Assembly: GCA_030063045.1 (NCBI GenBank)
Contig: JAQSEB010000132.1
Location: 558,001-622,000 of the forward strand
Source: Pratylenchus scribneri
Taxonomy: Eukaryota > Nematoda > Chromadorea > Rhabditida > Pratylenchidae
Length of the DNA: 64,000 nt
Direction of reading: 5' to 3'
The notes under the pieces were generated by a model. It searched no databases. It was given only the letters and a program-made list of their open reading frames with translations, and was not told the DNA's origin. This document shows, piece by piece, positions 12,455 to 25,405 of the stretch (the first letter of the stretch is position 1; every line of letters starts with the position of its first letter). The translations under genes and the position numbers were made by a program.

Positions 12455-14547
12455 CTACTTTTCTTTTGCTGCCATTGGTGATTTGGCTTTTGAGGATTTG
12501 TTGATTTTCCTACTATTCCGTGTGGACATTTTCCCATCAACTCTCACATTCATTGACTTAGCTGATTTTGAATTTTTACGAATTGATGAAGGCGGACCGA
12601 AATTGGTTGATCGAACAGCTTAAAATTATAATAAATTGACAAATATTCTTGCCAGCCTCTATGACATTATTATTTTTAATATGTACATATTTGTTTAAAA
12701 ACCCAAAAAAAACTCGATAGAAATAAAAAAAAACAGTCAAGATTTTATTTAATTAAAATTGTTCTCAAATTATTATAAAAACGTTTTCAAAAGATAATAA
12801 AAATTGAACAATTTAATTTAAATTTTGTTAACAGCATTTTAAGCATAATCAATATCCAATAAAATATAGATATTTCATTTATTTTGTAATTTATTATCAA
12901 AATTATCAAAAATTGCTGCAATATATAATAAAACTATCAATTTAAATTCAATTTTTTTAATTTTTCGTGAATTTACCTTTTCCTTTGCCAATTTCCATGA
13001 CTTTTTTTCCCATTTTTATTTTCTTCTTGATAATCAAAGACACCATTCAAAATTCCTGACTAAAAATAAAATTATTTAATAAAATTTTTCAAATTTATAT
13101 TCAACCAATCCACTGGCAGTTGAATTTCCATTTTCATTGGCAACATTTTCATTTTGTTCGTCCATTATCAGTGTTTGTGTATCACTTCGATTCATGAATG
13201 ATAGCCATGTACGACGCAAATTTTGTGGAGCCTTCAAAACTGCGGAAATCATCGAGGAAAAACCTATGCAAGATGGAAATTATATTATTTTTATAAATTA
13301 TATTACCATAAATTCACTTTTAATACCCCATTCTCTAATAATTTCTCACCCTCAATTTTAGGGACCCATACCTCTAGGCAGAAAGAACTTTAAAAATAAA
13401 TTTTTATTGGTTATTCTTAGTTAGCTTAAAGCTTTTCAAAATTCATTATAATTTGTTAAGAAAAGTCCAAAAATTAAGGAATTAGACATCCAAATTATCC
13501 AATTTTTGAGGACTTGTAGAATAATTCCCCTGGGATACTAATATAGAATTTAAGTTATTTTATTCCGTATAAACTTGCCAGAAATTCTTTGAAATGGTGT
13601 GGAAGTAACATTCTAAAAATTTATATTATTAATTAAAAATTAAACAATTTAAAATATAGGCAAATAGGCTGATCGGAAAAAATAAGTAATCATCGATTAT
13701 TTTGTCCAATTCGAATAAAATTTAAAATTTGATATTTTTCTGCATTTTTATTTGATTTTAAAATCAGGGAAAAATGTTATTTTATGGTATTCTATTTAAT
13801 TGTAAAAGTTTAAAAATATTATTTTAGAGCTTTTAGAAACTTATGATAATTTTTCGGTTAAAAGGTGACTTTGGATGTATTAAAATTAAAAATGAAAAAA
13901 AGATAAGCGACAAATAATCAAAAAATTATTTTCTTTTTTATCTTTGATGATATTCAGCTAATAAATATTATTATAATGATTGCTGACCTCAATATCAATT
14001 GCACTGTTATCCTCCACCAAAATTGTTTTATTCGAATTTTTGACATTTCGATCGGATGGCCAATTCCATTAACATTCATTGCATCATTATTATTTTTTTG
14101 GCAACTTTTTATTTTTATTATTTTCATAAATTTACCCATCAATTGACCTGTTTAGGAATTTGGATTTTTTCTATTTTCTGAATACAATTTTTGCATGTTG
14201 CCCGCAATTTTCTTTCAAGCAATGCAATTTGCCCATCCTCACAAAATGAACAGCATTTTTCGCACTAAAATTCAGGAGGAATATATATTTATTATGAATG
14301 ATTTAATTTAAAATTGGTATAATTTTGCTCAAAAATTAGCTAATTTTATGGGTTTTTTGAATATATTAATTCTTAATGAATTAATAAACATTTTGGTTTA
14401 GTTTTTAATTTTTAAATCAATCGATCAAAAAAAATCTTGACTAACAATTTCTTAAATAAAATATAGTCCTACATTCTTTCCATCACGAATTTCATTTCCA
14501 TGCTCACATTTTGCGCCAATTTTCTTTCCTTCATTGCTCAAATTCAT
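12455..14547 (-). CDS. Putative Cys-rich N-terminus and basic tail, structure unresolved
   Basis: The first two exons, 14547-14473 and 14264-14148, join in phase and give 64 residues with a cysteine cluster (CEKCCSFCEDG ... CKNC, plus CEHG just before), perhaps a small zinc-binding module. Further exon-like stretches are 13263-13106 (APQNLRRTWLSFMNRSDTQT), 13059-12977 and 12618-12455, the last a Lys/Ser/Arg-rich tail ending MAAKEK. Phases do not all agree: 13263-13106 needs one carried base that no upstream donor supplies, and the join to the tail works only in an alternative frame of 13059-12977. This may be two genes or a decaying one. Family not recognised. Confidence 0.35.
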
Positions 14548-15318
14548 TTTATCTTAAAAAATAAATTGGATTAAATAAGAAATGGTAAGCTGAAATTTTA
14601 ATTTCGTATAATTGACATTAAATTTAAAATTTTATATAAAAACAACAGCATCAATATTTTCGGACTAAATATTGGAAATATTTATTATTGTGTTGATTGG
14701 AAAATTGCCTCAGGCAAATATTTGAATATTTCTTCCTTATCAAAGTAAAAATGAATAATGTTGTAGAGGAGACTGATTCTCTGTTTGTTTTACTTTTTGA
14801 AAATTCCATCAATGACAATGCCGATTTGCTCCAAAAGTAATTTTCTCATTCAATGCCTTCTTTCTTTATTGCCCCAAACTATATTCGATTTTATTCTAAA
14901 TTTCATTTCCATTCAGCAAAAAAAAACAAAATTATGAATGATTTATGATTGGAAATGGGAAATTGCCATTAGACAAAAAGAACAATTTTTGAATTTTTCA
15001 TTCATCGGCAAAATTAAGTCGAGGATTTGAAAGAATTGAAATTCTATTTTGCTACTTAATTGGATGGAATAATGAATTTTGTATGAATAAAAAGACTATT
15101 TAATTTTATTATGCCTTGCCTCCTTCTCATAATTCATTCATTCATTTTCACTTAATGGCAATTTAAAAAGAAAATTTTTATATTCGTATACAATACATCG
15201 ATGAGCATCGATTTTGTATTATATAATTTTATTTCCTCTTTTCTATATGCCGAAATGGGCCACGACAATTTTTCCGAGTTTACTGTTGTCTCTTGTCTTG
15301 GTGCAGATTATTAATTGA
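14548..15318. other. Intergenic, holds a duplicated segment
   Basis: No gene seen. It contains diverged copies of parts of 11.1-12.2 kb (around 14705-14735 and 14934-15005). Confidence 0.4.
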
Positions 15319-15326
15319 CATCCACT

Positions 15327-15821
15327 CAGAGATGAGTTTCGGGCCGACTTTTACCGGCCCGGCCCGGCCCGGGCCGGTCTCCCTTCGGCCCGGCCCGGCC
15401 CGTACAGTAACCGGGCCCAAAATTTTCGGCCCGGCCCGGCCCGGGCCGGCACCGGCTTTAGTTACAGTATTTTTTCCTCAAAATTTAAAAAAAAATTTTT
15501 AAAAATGAAAAATTTAAAAAAATTTTTCTAAAAATGGAAAATTTTAAAAAAATTTTCAAGTAAAAAATTTTAAATGAAGAAAAATAGCAAATATTATTTC
15601 CCCACAAAAATATTAATTCATTTTTTACAAAAATTATAGTCAAATTTATTTATTTTTCTCAAAAATCATATGCCTCGGGCCCGTCGGGCCGGCCCGGGCC
15701 GACCGAGAATCGGCCCGGCCCGGCCCGTACAGTAACCGGGCCGAAAAATATCGGCCCGGCCTGGCCCGGCCCGGGCCGGGCCAGGGCCGGCCCGGGCCGG
15801 GCCGGGCCCAACTCATCTCTG
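15327..15821. mobile_element. hAT-like GC-rich foldback A2, perfect 8-bp duplication
   Basis: The ends are CAGAGATGAGTT and AACTCATCTCTG. The direct repeat CATCCACT at 15319-15326 and 15822-15829 is a perfect target duplication. Each arm is over 100 bp of almost pure GGCCC/GGGCC units, in extreme contrast to the AT-rich surroundings; the middle is AT-rich. The 8-bp duplication and CAG-type ends fit the hAT superfamily. There is no coding capacity. Proline/glycine/arginine-rich open frames in the arms are composition artefacts. Confidence 0.92.
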
Positions 15822-15829
15822 CATCCACT

Positions 15830-16626
15830 ATAAGACCATTCTACTATATGTTCTCCTATTATTTGTTTGTAAAAATTTTAACAAAAAAATAATACTTTTT
15901 ACAATTAAATATTTAAAAAAAAAATTTCAAAAATTTTCAAATCTACAAATAGATAATAAATAAGTAACTTTGGACTTCATTGTTGATGCTTTCAAGGAAA
16001 AAGGATATATACAAATTATAAATCCTCTATAATAATTGATAATAAAATTAAATTGGTCAAAAAATTATAGCCAAAAAATTAAATATTTAATTCATGACCT
16101 GATTAGGGATATTTTTACACAAAATCAAACAAATGGGAATTTTCGATTTTACTTTTTATTCTTTGAAGAAAATGAAATAGTAAATTAGAAGTCGAAAGAA
16201 CAGATAATAGTAAGAGGAAGGAAAAAACTTGCAAATTTGTGCAAGACCACAAATGTACTAACGAAAAATTCATTTTAAATTTCAATCAAAATATTGGAAG
16301 AAAATATTCGAAAAAATCTTAGCAAATATCTTTTTTAGAATTTCTTCAAAACATTAATTATATTTATTTATTTCAAAATTAAAATGAATTTTTCATTTGT
16401 CAAATTGTAAACTCTTTCACATTTGTACATTGTGGAGATGATGCCGAGAGCCGATTCGACATCGATAATCATTTAAACTATATTTAAACTATAAGCTTAA
16501 ATTCTTTCAACACATTGGAAAGATATAGTCCAAAAGATTTAGCAACAAATAGTTTTACAGAAAATGGAAGAAAAATAATAGAAAGATTAAACTTTCGTCG
16601 ATAAAAAAATCTTCTTAATCCAATCC
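15830..16626. other. Intergenic, no gene seen
   Basis: AT-rich. Near 16430 the words TTGTGGAGATGATGCC resemble the terminus of element D1 and may be a solo-end remnant. Nothing else was recognised. Confidence 0.35.
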
Positions 16627-17261
16627 TCATTGTTTTGGTGGTTCTTTCGATTTCAATTTGGCCAATTCAATTTGCAATTGCATGTTTTGTATTTGCAATT
16701 TCAAGCTATCAATCTTCACATTTTCCAATTCCAAGGCTTTTTCATGTTTCGCATTTTCCAATTCCAGTGCTTTTGATGTTCCGTATATTGTAACTTTAAG
16801 GCCTTTTTATGTTTCGTTTTTTCCAATTCCAAAGCTTTTTGATATTTATCGTTTTCCAATTCCAAGGTCTTTTGATATTGCATATTTTCTAACTCCAAAG
16901 CCCTATGATATTTCACATTTTCTAATTCTAAAGCTTTTTGATGTTTATCAGTTTCCAACTCTAAAGTCCTTTGATGTTTCACCATTTCCAATTCCAAAGT
17001 CCTTTGATGTTCATTTTTGGCATATTCTTCTCTGCGTTCTATCAACTCCAATTCATTTCGCATATTACCGGCAATAGATACGGAGGTCAGAGAATCCAAA
17101 ACGGCAACAGAATTCTGCTTTTTTTCTTCCTCTTTTGCGATTCTTTCCTCTTCGACTTTGTCATCTTCCTTTTCGAATATCGAAATTTTATTTTTTCTTC
17201 TTCTATTTTTCTTTTTTTCCTCTTTCTCATCAGCAGTGCTACTATAGCTCTTTTCCGTCAA
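16627..17261 (-). pseudogene. 11-residue-repeat coiled-coil protein with a frameshift
   Basis: An ATG at 17261 opens a Lys/Glu-rich start (TEKSYSSTADEKEEKKK). It is followed by about eight tandem 11-residue units of the type KHQRTLELEMV, KHQKALELENV, KYQKALELEKT, a hendecad coiled coil encoded by 33-bp DNA repeats. At about 16771-16774 one base is missing from an A-run (minus strand). The annotated frame ends soon after in HWNWKMRNMKKPWNWKM. The neighbouring frame continues the repeat (ALELENAKHEKALELEN) to a natural end (SKEPPKQ, stop 16627). This is either a real frameshift or a base-call error. A splice acceptor just upstream suggests an earlier exon. Family not recognised. Confidence 0.65.
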
Positions 17262-17679
17262 ATCTTTTTTTAATATAAGTAAAATAAGATAATGGTTAGC
17301 TTATATAATTTTTACATTGGCTATTTGTTTTATATTTTAATCAAAGCTTCCAAGGAAATCAACCAATGAAAACCGATATAACTACATATAAAAAATTAAA
17401 TCTCCTCTACCCTCGGACTCTCACGTTTCACAAAACATCAACAACAAAAATCTTACATTAAAAATTCTAAAAAAATACAGATTTTTAAGGAATTAGTGAA
17501 AATTTATAAACTCATTTTTCCGGAAGCAAAACCGGAATCAATTTTTTCGGAAACGATAAAGAACCCATAAATCGGATCATTAAACTATAACTGGAATTTC
17601 TTTTGAAAAAAAATTTAATATGTTGCCTTACGCAGTTAATATGCCCCCTCCCTCTCCCACTTTTGATTTGCCCTCCAAG

Positions 17680-17898
17680 TTAATTCTTTTCCCGGTAATT
17701 ACCATCAGCAGAAGTTGACGTGCTTTCGTCAATATCAACAGAAATTGATGACTTTATTTCCTGTTTTTCCGTCTTCTTTGCCACTCCCTTCTCTCTTGCC
17801 ACCCATTTTTTGTTACCTAATTTTCTTGTTAATTCTTCTCCATCGTCACTTTTTCTTTTTTCCTCTTTCTCATCATTTCTACTGCTAATTTTCTCCAT
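17680..17898 (-). pseudogene. Truncated paralogue of the hendecad-repeat gene
   Basis: The 72-aa frame starts SSRNDEKEEKRKS and ends SSISVDIDESTSTSADGNYR. It parallels the N-terminal part of the gene at 16627-17261 (SSTADEKEEKKK ... SVAVLDSLTSVSIAGNMRN) but stops before the 11-residue repeats begin. A splice-acceptor-like TTGAAG precedes it, as in the larger copy. It is best read as a tandem duplicate that lost its repeat region. Confidence 0.5.
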
Positions 17899-18034
17899 AA
17901 AGGCTTCAAGAAAAATATTTTTTCATTCGTTTTTTTTCTTGGGGTTATGGCTTTTAGTAATAGGTTAATTTTATATTTCAATATATATAAATTGATCCCA
18001 AAAATTTAAAGATATTTTGATGATAATTATTTTT

Positions 18035-21000
18035 TTAACCTTCATGCTTTTTTGTGTTTTTTCTTGCCAACAATTCCGCCAATTTATCTTCATCAAAATG
18101 GCTCCCATTAGGCATTGACCGCAATTGTGCAGGTAATTTGGCTAACAATTGGAAATTTGGTGCAAATTTGTCAATGTAGTTTAAGGGCACACGATATTGT
18201 TTAAGAAGCTTCCTAAATTTGCCTCCCGATTTGACATCTCCATAAGTGACTTTATATGTTCGATCCTGGCAGTTTTTCACCAACGCTTGAATATTTTCAG
18301 GTATCGGTATATAACTTTCCTATAAAATTATAAATTTTTCTACAAGTATGTATGGCGTATTTTATTCTTTTGGAATTTGATCCTTCGATTAAACTGAGCT
18401 AAGTAGAGAAAATTTTTGTAATTCGGCTATAAATATTTGGGAATTAAGAGGGGACTATAAAAAATATAATAGAAAAAAATATAAGATGTTATATAAAGAT
18501 GGTCAAATAATCTTCTAAAATAAAACCCGACCTTTTGTGACTGGAACTTATCAAGTTCTGTTTCATTTTTTGCCAAAATGTACCAACTATGATTGTCCTT
18601 TTCCACTTCAACCGTAATATCTTTCCCCTCTTCCTCTTTAAATTCTTCTTTAATTTCAAACCCTTCTTTTTTTCTTTCAACATTTTCTTCTTCCACTACT
18701 TCAATTTCCCCTTCCTGTCCATTGGATACAACCAATGATTCCAACCAAAATGACTTTTTTCCATCATTTTCATTTGTGAATTCCAAGAAAATTACTTTAA
18801 ATAAATGCGTTGGTACGGCCATCATTTTCATCGTACCAATCACCTTTTAATTTTAATACAAAAGAAAATAATTTGTTTAACTATAATACAGAAAATTTTC
18901 AATTTTTAAAATAATATTATTTTTTAAAAAATCTATTTTCCATTTTAAAACCTTGTATTTCATCTGCCATTGACCATTATCTTTATTCTTTTCAGGAATA
19001 TACAATGGGCCTGTATAAACATAGGCAATTGATTGTTTATGTCCGGCCAAACATCTATGAAAAATTTTTTTTATAAAGTATTGGATTCGGCATGTTAAAT
19101 TTTTTATAATCGGGAAAAATAATTGAGATTTAAAAATCAAATTTTAAGATTGGAAAAAATTTTTGACTAAAACCAATTTAAATTAATATGTTTATTTGAA
19201 GCCGTTTCAATTTAAAATTAATTTGTTATTGAATTAAGGTTTAAAAACCGCTTTTAAATTTGAATTTTAGGCTTAAAGCAATTTTGGTTTAAAATCCAAT
19301 AATATGTTAGAAAAGTTTTTCTAATTTGGACAAATTTAGTTTTCACATTTCAACTAGTTTAGATTTGAAGATCATTTTTATTTATTCTTTTAATTCAAAA
19401 TAAGTTTGCGTTTACAAATCATTTTCGAGACTTACAAGGCATATTCCTCGATCAAACTCCAATAACCATTATTAATTTCTTTGTCTTGGGGCACCGAATT
19501 TGGGTAGAGGAATGTATCCTGCACATGCACATCATCTTTTCTATGAGCCCGGAATCCAGCCAAATGGCCATGATTTAAATTGAATTGCTTTAAAATAATT
19601 TAAATTTATCGTTGTTAATTTTAAATATTAATTTTCGGCATTTATTTTTTATTAAATGTTCATTTCTTATAAAAGTAAAATTAAAATTCAATTCAAAATA
19701 TGTTTTATCTTTTATAAGTGCCTCTAAAATTTTCGAATTTTTTGTAATGTAAAATTTATATTTTTTCATCAATTTAATTTAAATTAATATTTTTATTTTT
19801 AATAACAAATTTAATTTTCTTAATTTTAATTTATTTATACATACTTTTGCTATTTTATAATCCTCATCAAATGGTTGAAACATAATTGCCAATTCTAGAT
19901 CGACATTCCATTTTTTTAATCTTTTTGTAGAATTTTTTGATAAAACATTTTCCATAGTCAATCGTTCCAGAAGCCAATTTGCGACCAATTTTCGTGGATC
20001 ATATTCCACTATAAATCCCTAAATAATTTGCATATAATTTAAATAATTAAGCAAATTTTTATATACAATATTCACTTTTATTGAAATAGCAGAAAATTTG
20101 ATTGTAATAATTTTAGTAAAATCGGTACTTGTCGGCTTTGTATCCTCTTTTTTGGAAAGTGAAGGGTCCCCCCTTTGGTATTATAGTTTCGGTTAGGATT
20201 TGGGTTTAGGATACACGAAGATGATTCTTACCCCACCCTATCCCTAACCCAACCCTGACTGACCCTAACCCGAAATTTGACAAACCAAAGGGGACCCTTT
20301 CCAAAAAAGAGGATACAAAGCCGACAAGTACCATAAAATCTAAATCCAATTTTCGTATTAATTAATTAAAGTTGAAAAGTAATTTTTATGTAAAACCTGA
20401 ATTTGAATCAGAAAACTAACTTTATAAATTCGAATATTTGGATCCATTTTTCCAATTTGATGTTCATCAACAGCGATTCTGGATGCCAAAGGCAAATTGT
20501 GATCATCTTCTATTGATAATATTTGACAAAAATAATTAAAAAAATAATATTACTTTTTTGCTCCTTTACATCCATGAAATCTGTTTTCTCAAATCTTTTA
20601 AGCATTTTTGACAAATCTACGGCCAATTTAATTTGCACAAATTCCAGTATATTTTTCTCCAATTTGGGATCATGTAATTTCGAATGACCACAATCCTTAC
20701 TATTTCCAATGTCTTTTGGAGGGCCATCATTCTCTGTCCAACTATCAATTCGAGTGCAAACCAATTCACGTTTGCCAATTTTATCCCAATTTTCAACAAT
20801 GAAGAGGGAAGTGCAGAAATGTGTTGGTACAACATCCAATATTTGATGTTCATTTTGCTGTTGAATTGTGTGGAAAATTTTCTCATTTCAATTGTTTCCT
20901 TCTTATACCGCAACTGCTCTTTTAATAACTCATGAGGAAATTATTACTTAATAGGGTTCTAATACCTTAATTTATGGACATCTTTAAACAAATTATAGCA

Positions 21001-22836
21001 AAAAAAACTATAAAAAGTAATTTTTAAGTACACTCTGAGAAGAGCTACGGATTCTCAAAATCGAGGGAGAGGAATATCAGAGAATTGGGATCAAAAATGA
21101 ATTTACTACAGATTCTAAAATTGTGTATTTTTTTCCAACTGTATTTGGCCGAATATTATACTTCATTTATGCAATGCATCATTTTAATGACTTGATATGA
21201 AATTAAGCAACAAATAGCTAGCTTGATATCTAGTATAATGATTTGGGAAAAATATGAATTGATACAAAATTGGCGAAATGAAGTAAAATCACTTTTATAA
21301 TACTGTTTTGAGCTTAATTCTAACATTTCTAATTCAAACTTAATTAAATTAAAATCATTGCATAGCCATCAGTTTACTTTTCAATTTAAAACCAAAACAA
21401 TGAAAATGGGTTGTGTCCGTTAATCAATTATAATTATTCGTAAAATTTATGAATAATACTATCGCCTTTTAATAATCCTAAAATATGTAAAAATCATAAT
21501 TATTAAAATAGGTAAATCACTTTATTTCAAAAAAAAATTGTCATAATTAAAAATAAAATTTATGAAAATGTTTCTTACCGAAAATTCAGGAACGTAATTG
21601 ACAAGATATGCTTCATCCTTTCTTGCTATTGGCTTCATATCCAAAATTGTGATAGCACCGTTCAGCATGAATATTTTTGTTGTCTTATCCTTTGGTTTAA
21701 TTTCCATCTTTTTCATTTTCATTACACAACTATAAATTTAATAAAAAAAAATTTCATAAATTACGCTTATATCGATTAAAATCTTGCTTATTAGTCATAT
21801 AATTCTCATTAATTTTTAATAAAAACGAAATTTTAAGGAATTGAATTGATTTATTGCACAAAGCACAATTAATAATAAATTTTCCAAAAATTAGAAGGGC
21901 TATTTTCAGATGGGGTTTTTAATGGCTTATACCAGAATTGGTTACTTATAGTTGAGCTAATCCAAAATAACAATCCAGGTTCATTGGCAACAATTGTGAA
22001 AGTTTTTTCAAATTTATGATTAATGTGAGAGAGTTTAATCAAATTTAAATTAATATAATATTTCACATATTCACTTTGCATATTCGGTCATAGCCGGTGC
22101 CAAAATCTTTTTCTCAATTTCCGCTTTTCTATCATCCAACATTGAAAATTCATTGGTCCATTCATTTATTTCCATGTTTCTGTTTATTTCAGCCAATCGC
22201 CATTCAACTTTTCCCGTCTTCACATTTCGTTTGATTATCTGCTTCTGTTCCTTAATATCATTTTTTGTAATTAATTTTTGTGCTCTTTTACTTATACTAA
22301 AACCAATTTATATTCGCAACTTTTTTGATGATTTTGGAATCAAATTAAAGAACAAACCTTTAACTATCTATTTATAAAAATAATTAATTAGATATACTTA
22401 GAAATTTTTTAGTTTCATCTTTCATTCCCAATTATAAAAATAACTTTTGCTGAAATCTTTATGAAATTTTTGGGCACAACTTCATCAATTCTCAGTTCTC
22501 ATTCTCACCCATTTAAAATAAAATTAGTATTATTAGATAGCCAGAGGGAGTCTTCTTTTAATTTGATACAAAAGAAATTAAGATCGGTTCAATTCTTAAT
22601 CTTTTTAATCACTCAAACAAAGGTTTCTCATGCCAAGGGACTAAAATTATTTTCAAAATTTTTTCCAATTCCAACTTGACCTTATCCAATTCCAACGGCT
22701 CGAATGGAGTGCCAAAATGCTCGAAATGTGATTGAATTGAATCCATAAATTCATTGGCATTGACATTTCCTTCATTGCAAAATATTATTGAAAGGAAAAT
22801 AGAATAAAGCAAAATTATAGAATGATGCCGGAACAT
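18035..22836 (-). CDS. Secreted protein with two EndoG-like nuclease domains, 633 aa
   Basis: Ten exons join in phase to 634 codons: 22836-22681, 22250-22075, 21729-21579, 20857-20554, 20509-20421, 20018-19845, 19587-19436, 19054-18952, 18843-18532 and 18319-18035. A signal peptide (SIILLYSIFLSIIFC) comes first. Domain 1 (about 55-230) is a degenerate copy: MLNGAITILDMKPIA and VVPTHFCTSLFIVE echo the family's CTGPLY and VPTHFFK motifs. Domain 2 (about 295-470) keeps the DNA/RNA non-specific endonuclease pattern: YDPRKLVANWLLERLT, LNHGHLAGF (355-358 NHGH), LYPNSVPQ with INNGYW, VYTGPLYIP and AVPTHLFKVIFLE. The usual DRGH motif is NHGH here, keeping the catalytic histidine. A Glu-rich linker and a 95-aa tail follow. 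One intron carries a foldback. Paralogue of 33304-39169. Confidence 0.85.
20124..20332. mobile_element. Foldback B2 in an intron of the nuclease gene
   Basis: Terminal inverted repeats read GGTACTTGTCGGCTTTGTAT inward, then CCTCTTTTTTGGAAAG and GAAGGGTCCCC. The flanks GTAAAATC (20116-20123) and ATAAAATC (20333-20340) agree at 7 of 8 positions. The middle holds TTAGG/CCCTAA words. It lies wholly within the intron between exons 5 and 6 of the 18035-22836 gene. Confidence 0.85.
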
Positions 22837-23589
22837 CCTTAAAATTTTTTTTAAATCAATGTTAGAAAAAATATTTTTAAATCAATGTAGGGAAAAAAAT
22901 ATGAAAATTTATTTTTCATTTTTATAAAATTGAAAGCAAATTTTTAAAAAATTTATTAAATGAATTATGAATTTTGGTGGATTTTTTGGTTGTCTGACAT
23001 CATGAAATTGAATAAAATCCAGGTCAAAAAATTGATTTTCTATTGTGAGCCAATCATTATGGGTAAAAATGGTGAATTTGGATGGTTGTGAGAGCCAAAT
23101 CCACCCTCCGGGTAATAATTTGGATGGCCAAAATGAGCGCCGGCATCGTAGGCATTGTATCAGCCGGGCCTAGGCGTACGTGTTGGCCAATTTGAGAATT
23201 GGAGCGGGCGGACAAGTCCATCGATCAAGTGAGCATTCAAAAGCCTTGATTGCGATGAATAGATAATTGATGGACAAAATTAAGTAAAATTTGTCTAGAT
23301 AAAACTGTAAAAAATATTTTATTAAATAATAAGCTTAAGTGTTTAAACAATTGTATATAATATAAAAAGGTAAATTAACTAAATTGTCAAAATAATGATT
23401 AAATTAACAATTACCATAATTTAAAACAAAGCTTTTTTCTCTCGCGGTTGAAAGTTTTATGCTCATTATCAGTAAAGAATTGTAATATCACAAAATTGGA
23501 AGAGAAAAAAATTATAAAACAATAAAATTTAAAAAAATTAAATTTAAAATTTATAGAGCATTTTTATATAAAAAGTTTTCCCCAAAATT
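22837..23589. other. Intergenic with a GC-richer coding-like patch
   Basis: Mostly AT-rich. About 23040-23265 is clearly richer in G+C. On the minus strand 23159-23040 reads YNAYDAGAHFGHPNYYPEGG and ends FLPIMIGSQ-stop, with an upstream in-frame stop and no start. It looks like the remains of the last exon of a His/Gly/Pro-rich protein. Confidence 0.4.
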
Positions 23590-25280
23590 TCATTTCATTT
23601 TTAAATTTAATGATGCGATGAATGATGGAGAAGTGATATTTTCGGCATTCTTCCCCTTTTCTTCCACTTCTTTATCTTTGCCTTTTTTGATGTTTTTCTT
23701 CTCTTCCAATTCCATCAATTTTGCCAAAGTCGATTTTCTCCATTCTTTTCGCCATTTTTGCTCCGGCATTTCTGTAGGTGAATCTGCTGTATTTGCGCCA
23801 ATGCCAACTTGAAGCCAACCAGGAATTGGGTCTTCTTCATTCCTTGTAAAAGATAATAATGGTTAATATTTAAAACAATTTAACCCAATATTTAACCCAA
23901 TTTAAATTGCTAAAATAATTTAAAACCTTTTAAAACCATAATTGGTTCAAGTTTATAATTTTAAAAATTTTTAAAATCAGTTTAATTAATTTTAAGTTTT
24001 TAAATTTAAATTCTAAATATTCTTAGCTATTAAGGTTAAAATTTCTTTTATTTTTTAAAATTCTATTTGAAATAACATTTACACATTTAAAATCAGTTTG
24101 GCTTAAAATATTACATCATATTAATTAATTTTCTTTTTTGTAAGTTTAATAAAAGATAAATAAACTAATTAATTTTATTATTAAATTTCAATTTGGTTTC
24201 AATTTTTGATTCCCCATACCGAATAATCAGTTGACTAATTGCTGAATATGCTTTTTCGTCTTGTTCATTTGAATACTTTTCCCTTTCTTCCTTGGTCATC
24301 ATTTTTATCCGCATTGTATCCATGCCACTATTGTCCAACCATTCCATCATAATGTCCATTCCCTCGACTTTGGCTCTTTCAATTTTATTCCTTTTTTCAA
24401 GCTCCTCATTTGTTAACACATTTTCGTGTTCGCCTGCATTAATTTCTACAATTTTTGTAATGGATAAAATTGAAAAATTGTCAATAATTTGCTCAAAATT
24501 ATATAGGTTAAACTGCATAAATTAGTCTTGGTTTTAAGTTCACAACTACAATTTGGGTTAATTATCAGCAAGCGAATAATGAAAAAGCGGAAAGGCATAA
24601 TGCGGATAGCCAGGGTGCGGATAATGGACCGTTAGATTATCCAAACGGATTATAGGCGGATACAAAGAGTTACGCTCTATTATTATGTACTTCGGATTTT
24701 TTGAAATTTGTTTACTAAAATTTAAAATTTCCAAAATAAAAAATTAATTTTTTCTCATAACTAAAATCATTCTAATTATATTATTATATTTGTTTCTAAA
24801 TGACTATGTTGAGTATGGTTTCCATCTCCAAAATAATTTCGGCATAAAATCCAACAAAAATTGTCAAAAATCCCGTAAAAATAAGGGTTGCGGATAGGAG
24901 GATAGTCAAAGTTCGGATAATGGGGGTGCGGATAACGGAACGGTTAATTAGCCTAAAATCTAATGGATAACCCGTTACGCCCATGGATAATTAACCCTAT
25001 ACAATTCAATCGATGGATTGAATATAAGAAACGAAGGTTTGGTCTAAGATTTTTTACTTTTTCCTAAATTTTATTCATTAAAATAACCTATATGAGCATT
25101 GTTTGGCAATTTTAGTTGGAATAAAATTAAATCGAGCATTATAAGATTTCTTTTCATTTCAATTGTTTTGCTTTTACTTTTATTGTCCAAATTTTGTTGC
25201 AGTTCTCCTCTTCCTCTTTCTTCTTCATTTCCAAAATGAATATAGGCATTACGGAATAAAATTGCTTGGACTGTTTTCAT
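23590..25280 (-). CDS. Unrecognised 223-aa Lys/Glu-rich protein
   Basis: Three exons, 25280-25088, 24445-24220 and 23842-23590, join in phase to 224 codons. The protein is hydrophilic. It has a helical acidic middle (TNEELEKRNKIERAKVEGMD, MMTKEEREKYSNEQDEKAY), a segment EEDPIPGWLQVGIGA, and a Lys/Glu-rich tail (MELEEKKNIKKGKDKEVEE). There is no signal peptide and no motif I can name. Intron 1 hosts a foldback (24553-24998). The gene lies between the two nuclease paralogues on the same strand; no functional link can be shown. Confidence 0.6.
24553..24998. mobile_element. Foldback E1 with GCGGATAA repeats, intronic
   Basis: The ends are GGGTTAATTATC and GATAATTAACCC. Both arms repeat GCGGATAATG-like words and contain ACCGTTAGATTATCC / GGTTAATTAGCC counterparts. 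The flanks share ACAATT, a possible diverged duplication. It sits in intron 1 of the 23590-25280 gene. The arms are more diverged than in the other foldbacks. Confidence 0.6.
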
Positions 25281-25405
25281 GTTGAAAACTTGAAGAAAAT
25301 TTTTTTATGAAAAATTTTCATGCATTGAAATTTTAAGGTAAAATTGGAATTTTTTGGTTTTTAAAATCATATTAAAATTGAATTCCTTTGAAATTTCGAT
25401 GGAGA

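Noticed and set aside
15293..15828. Open frames coding Arg/Pro/Gly/Ala repeats
   Set aside because: They are readings of the GGCCC-repeat arms of foldback A2 on both strands, with no gene context. The same applies to frames in A3 near 25.4 and 26.1 kb.
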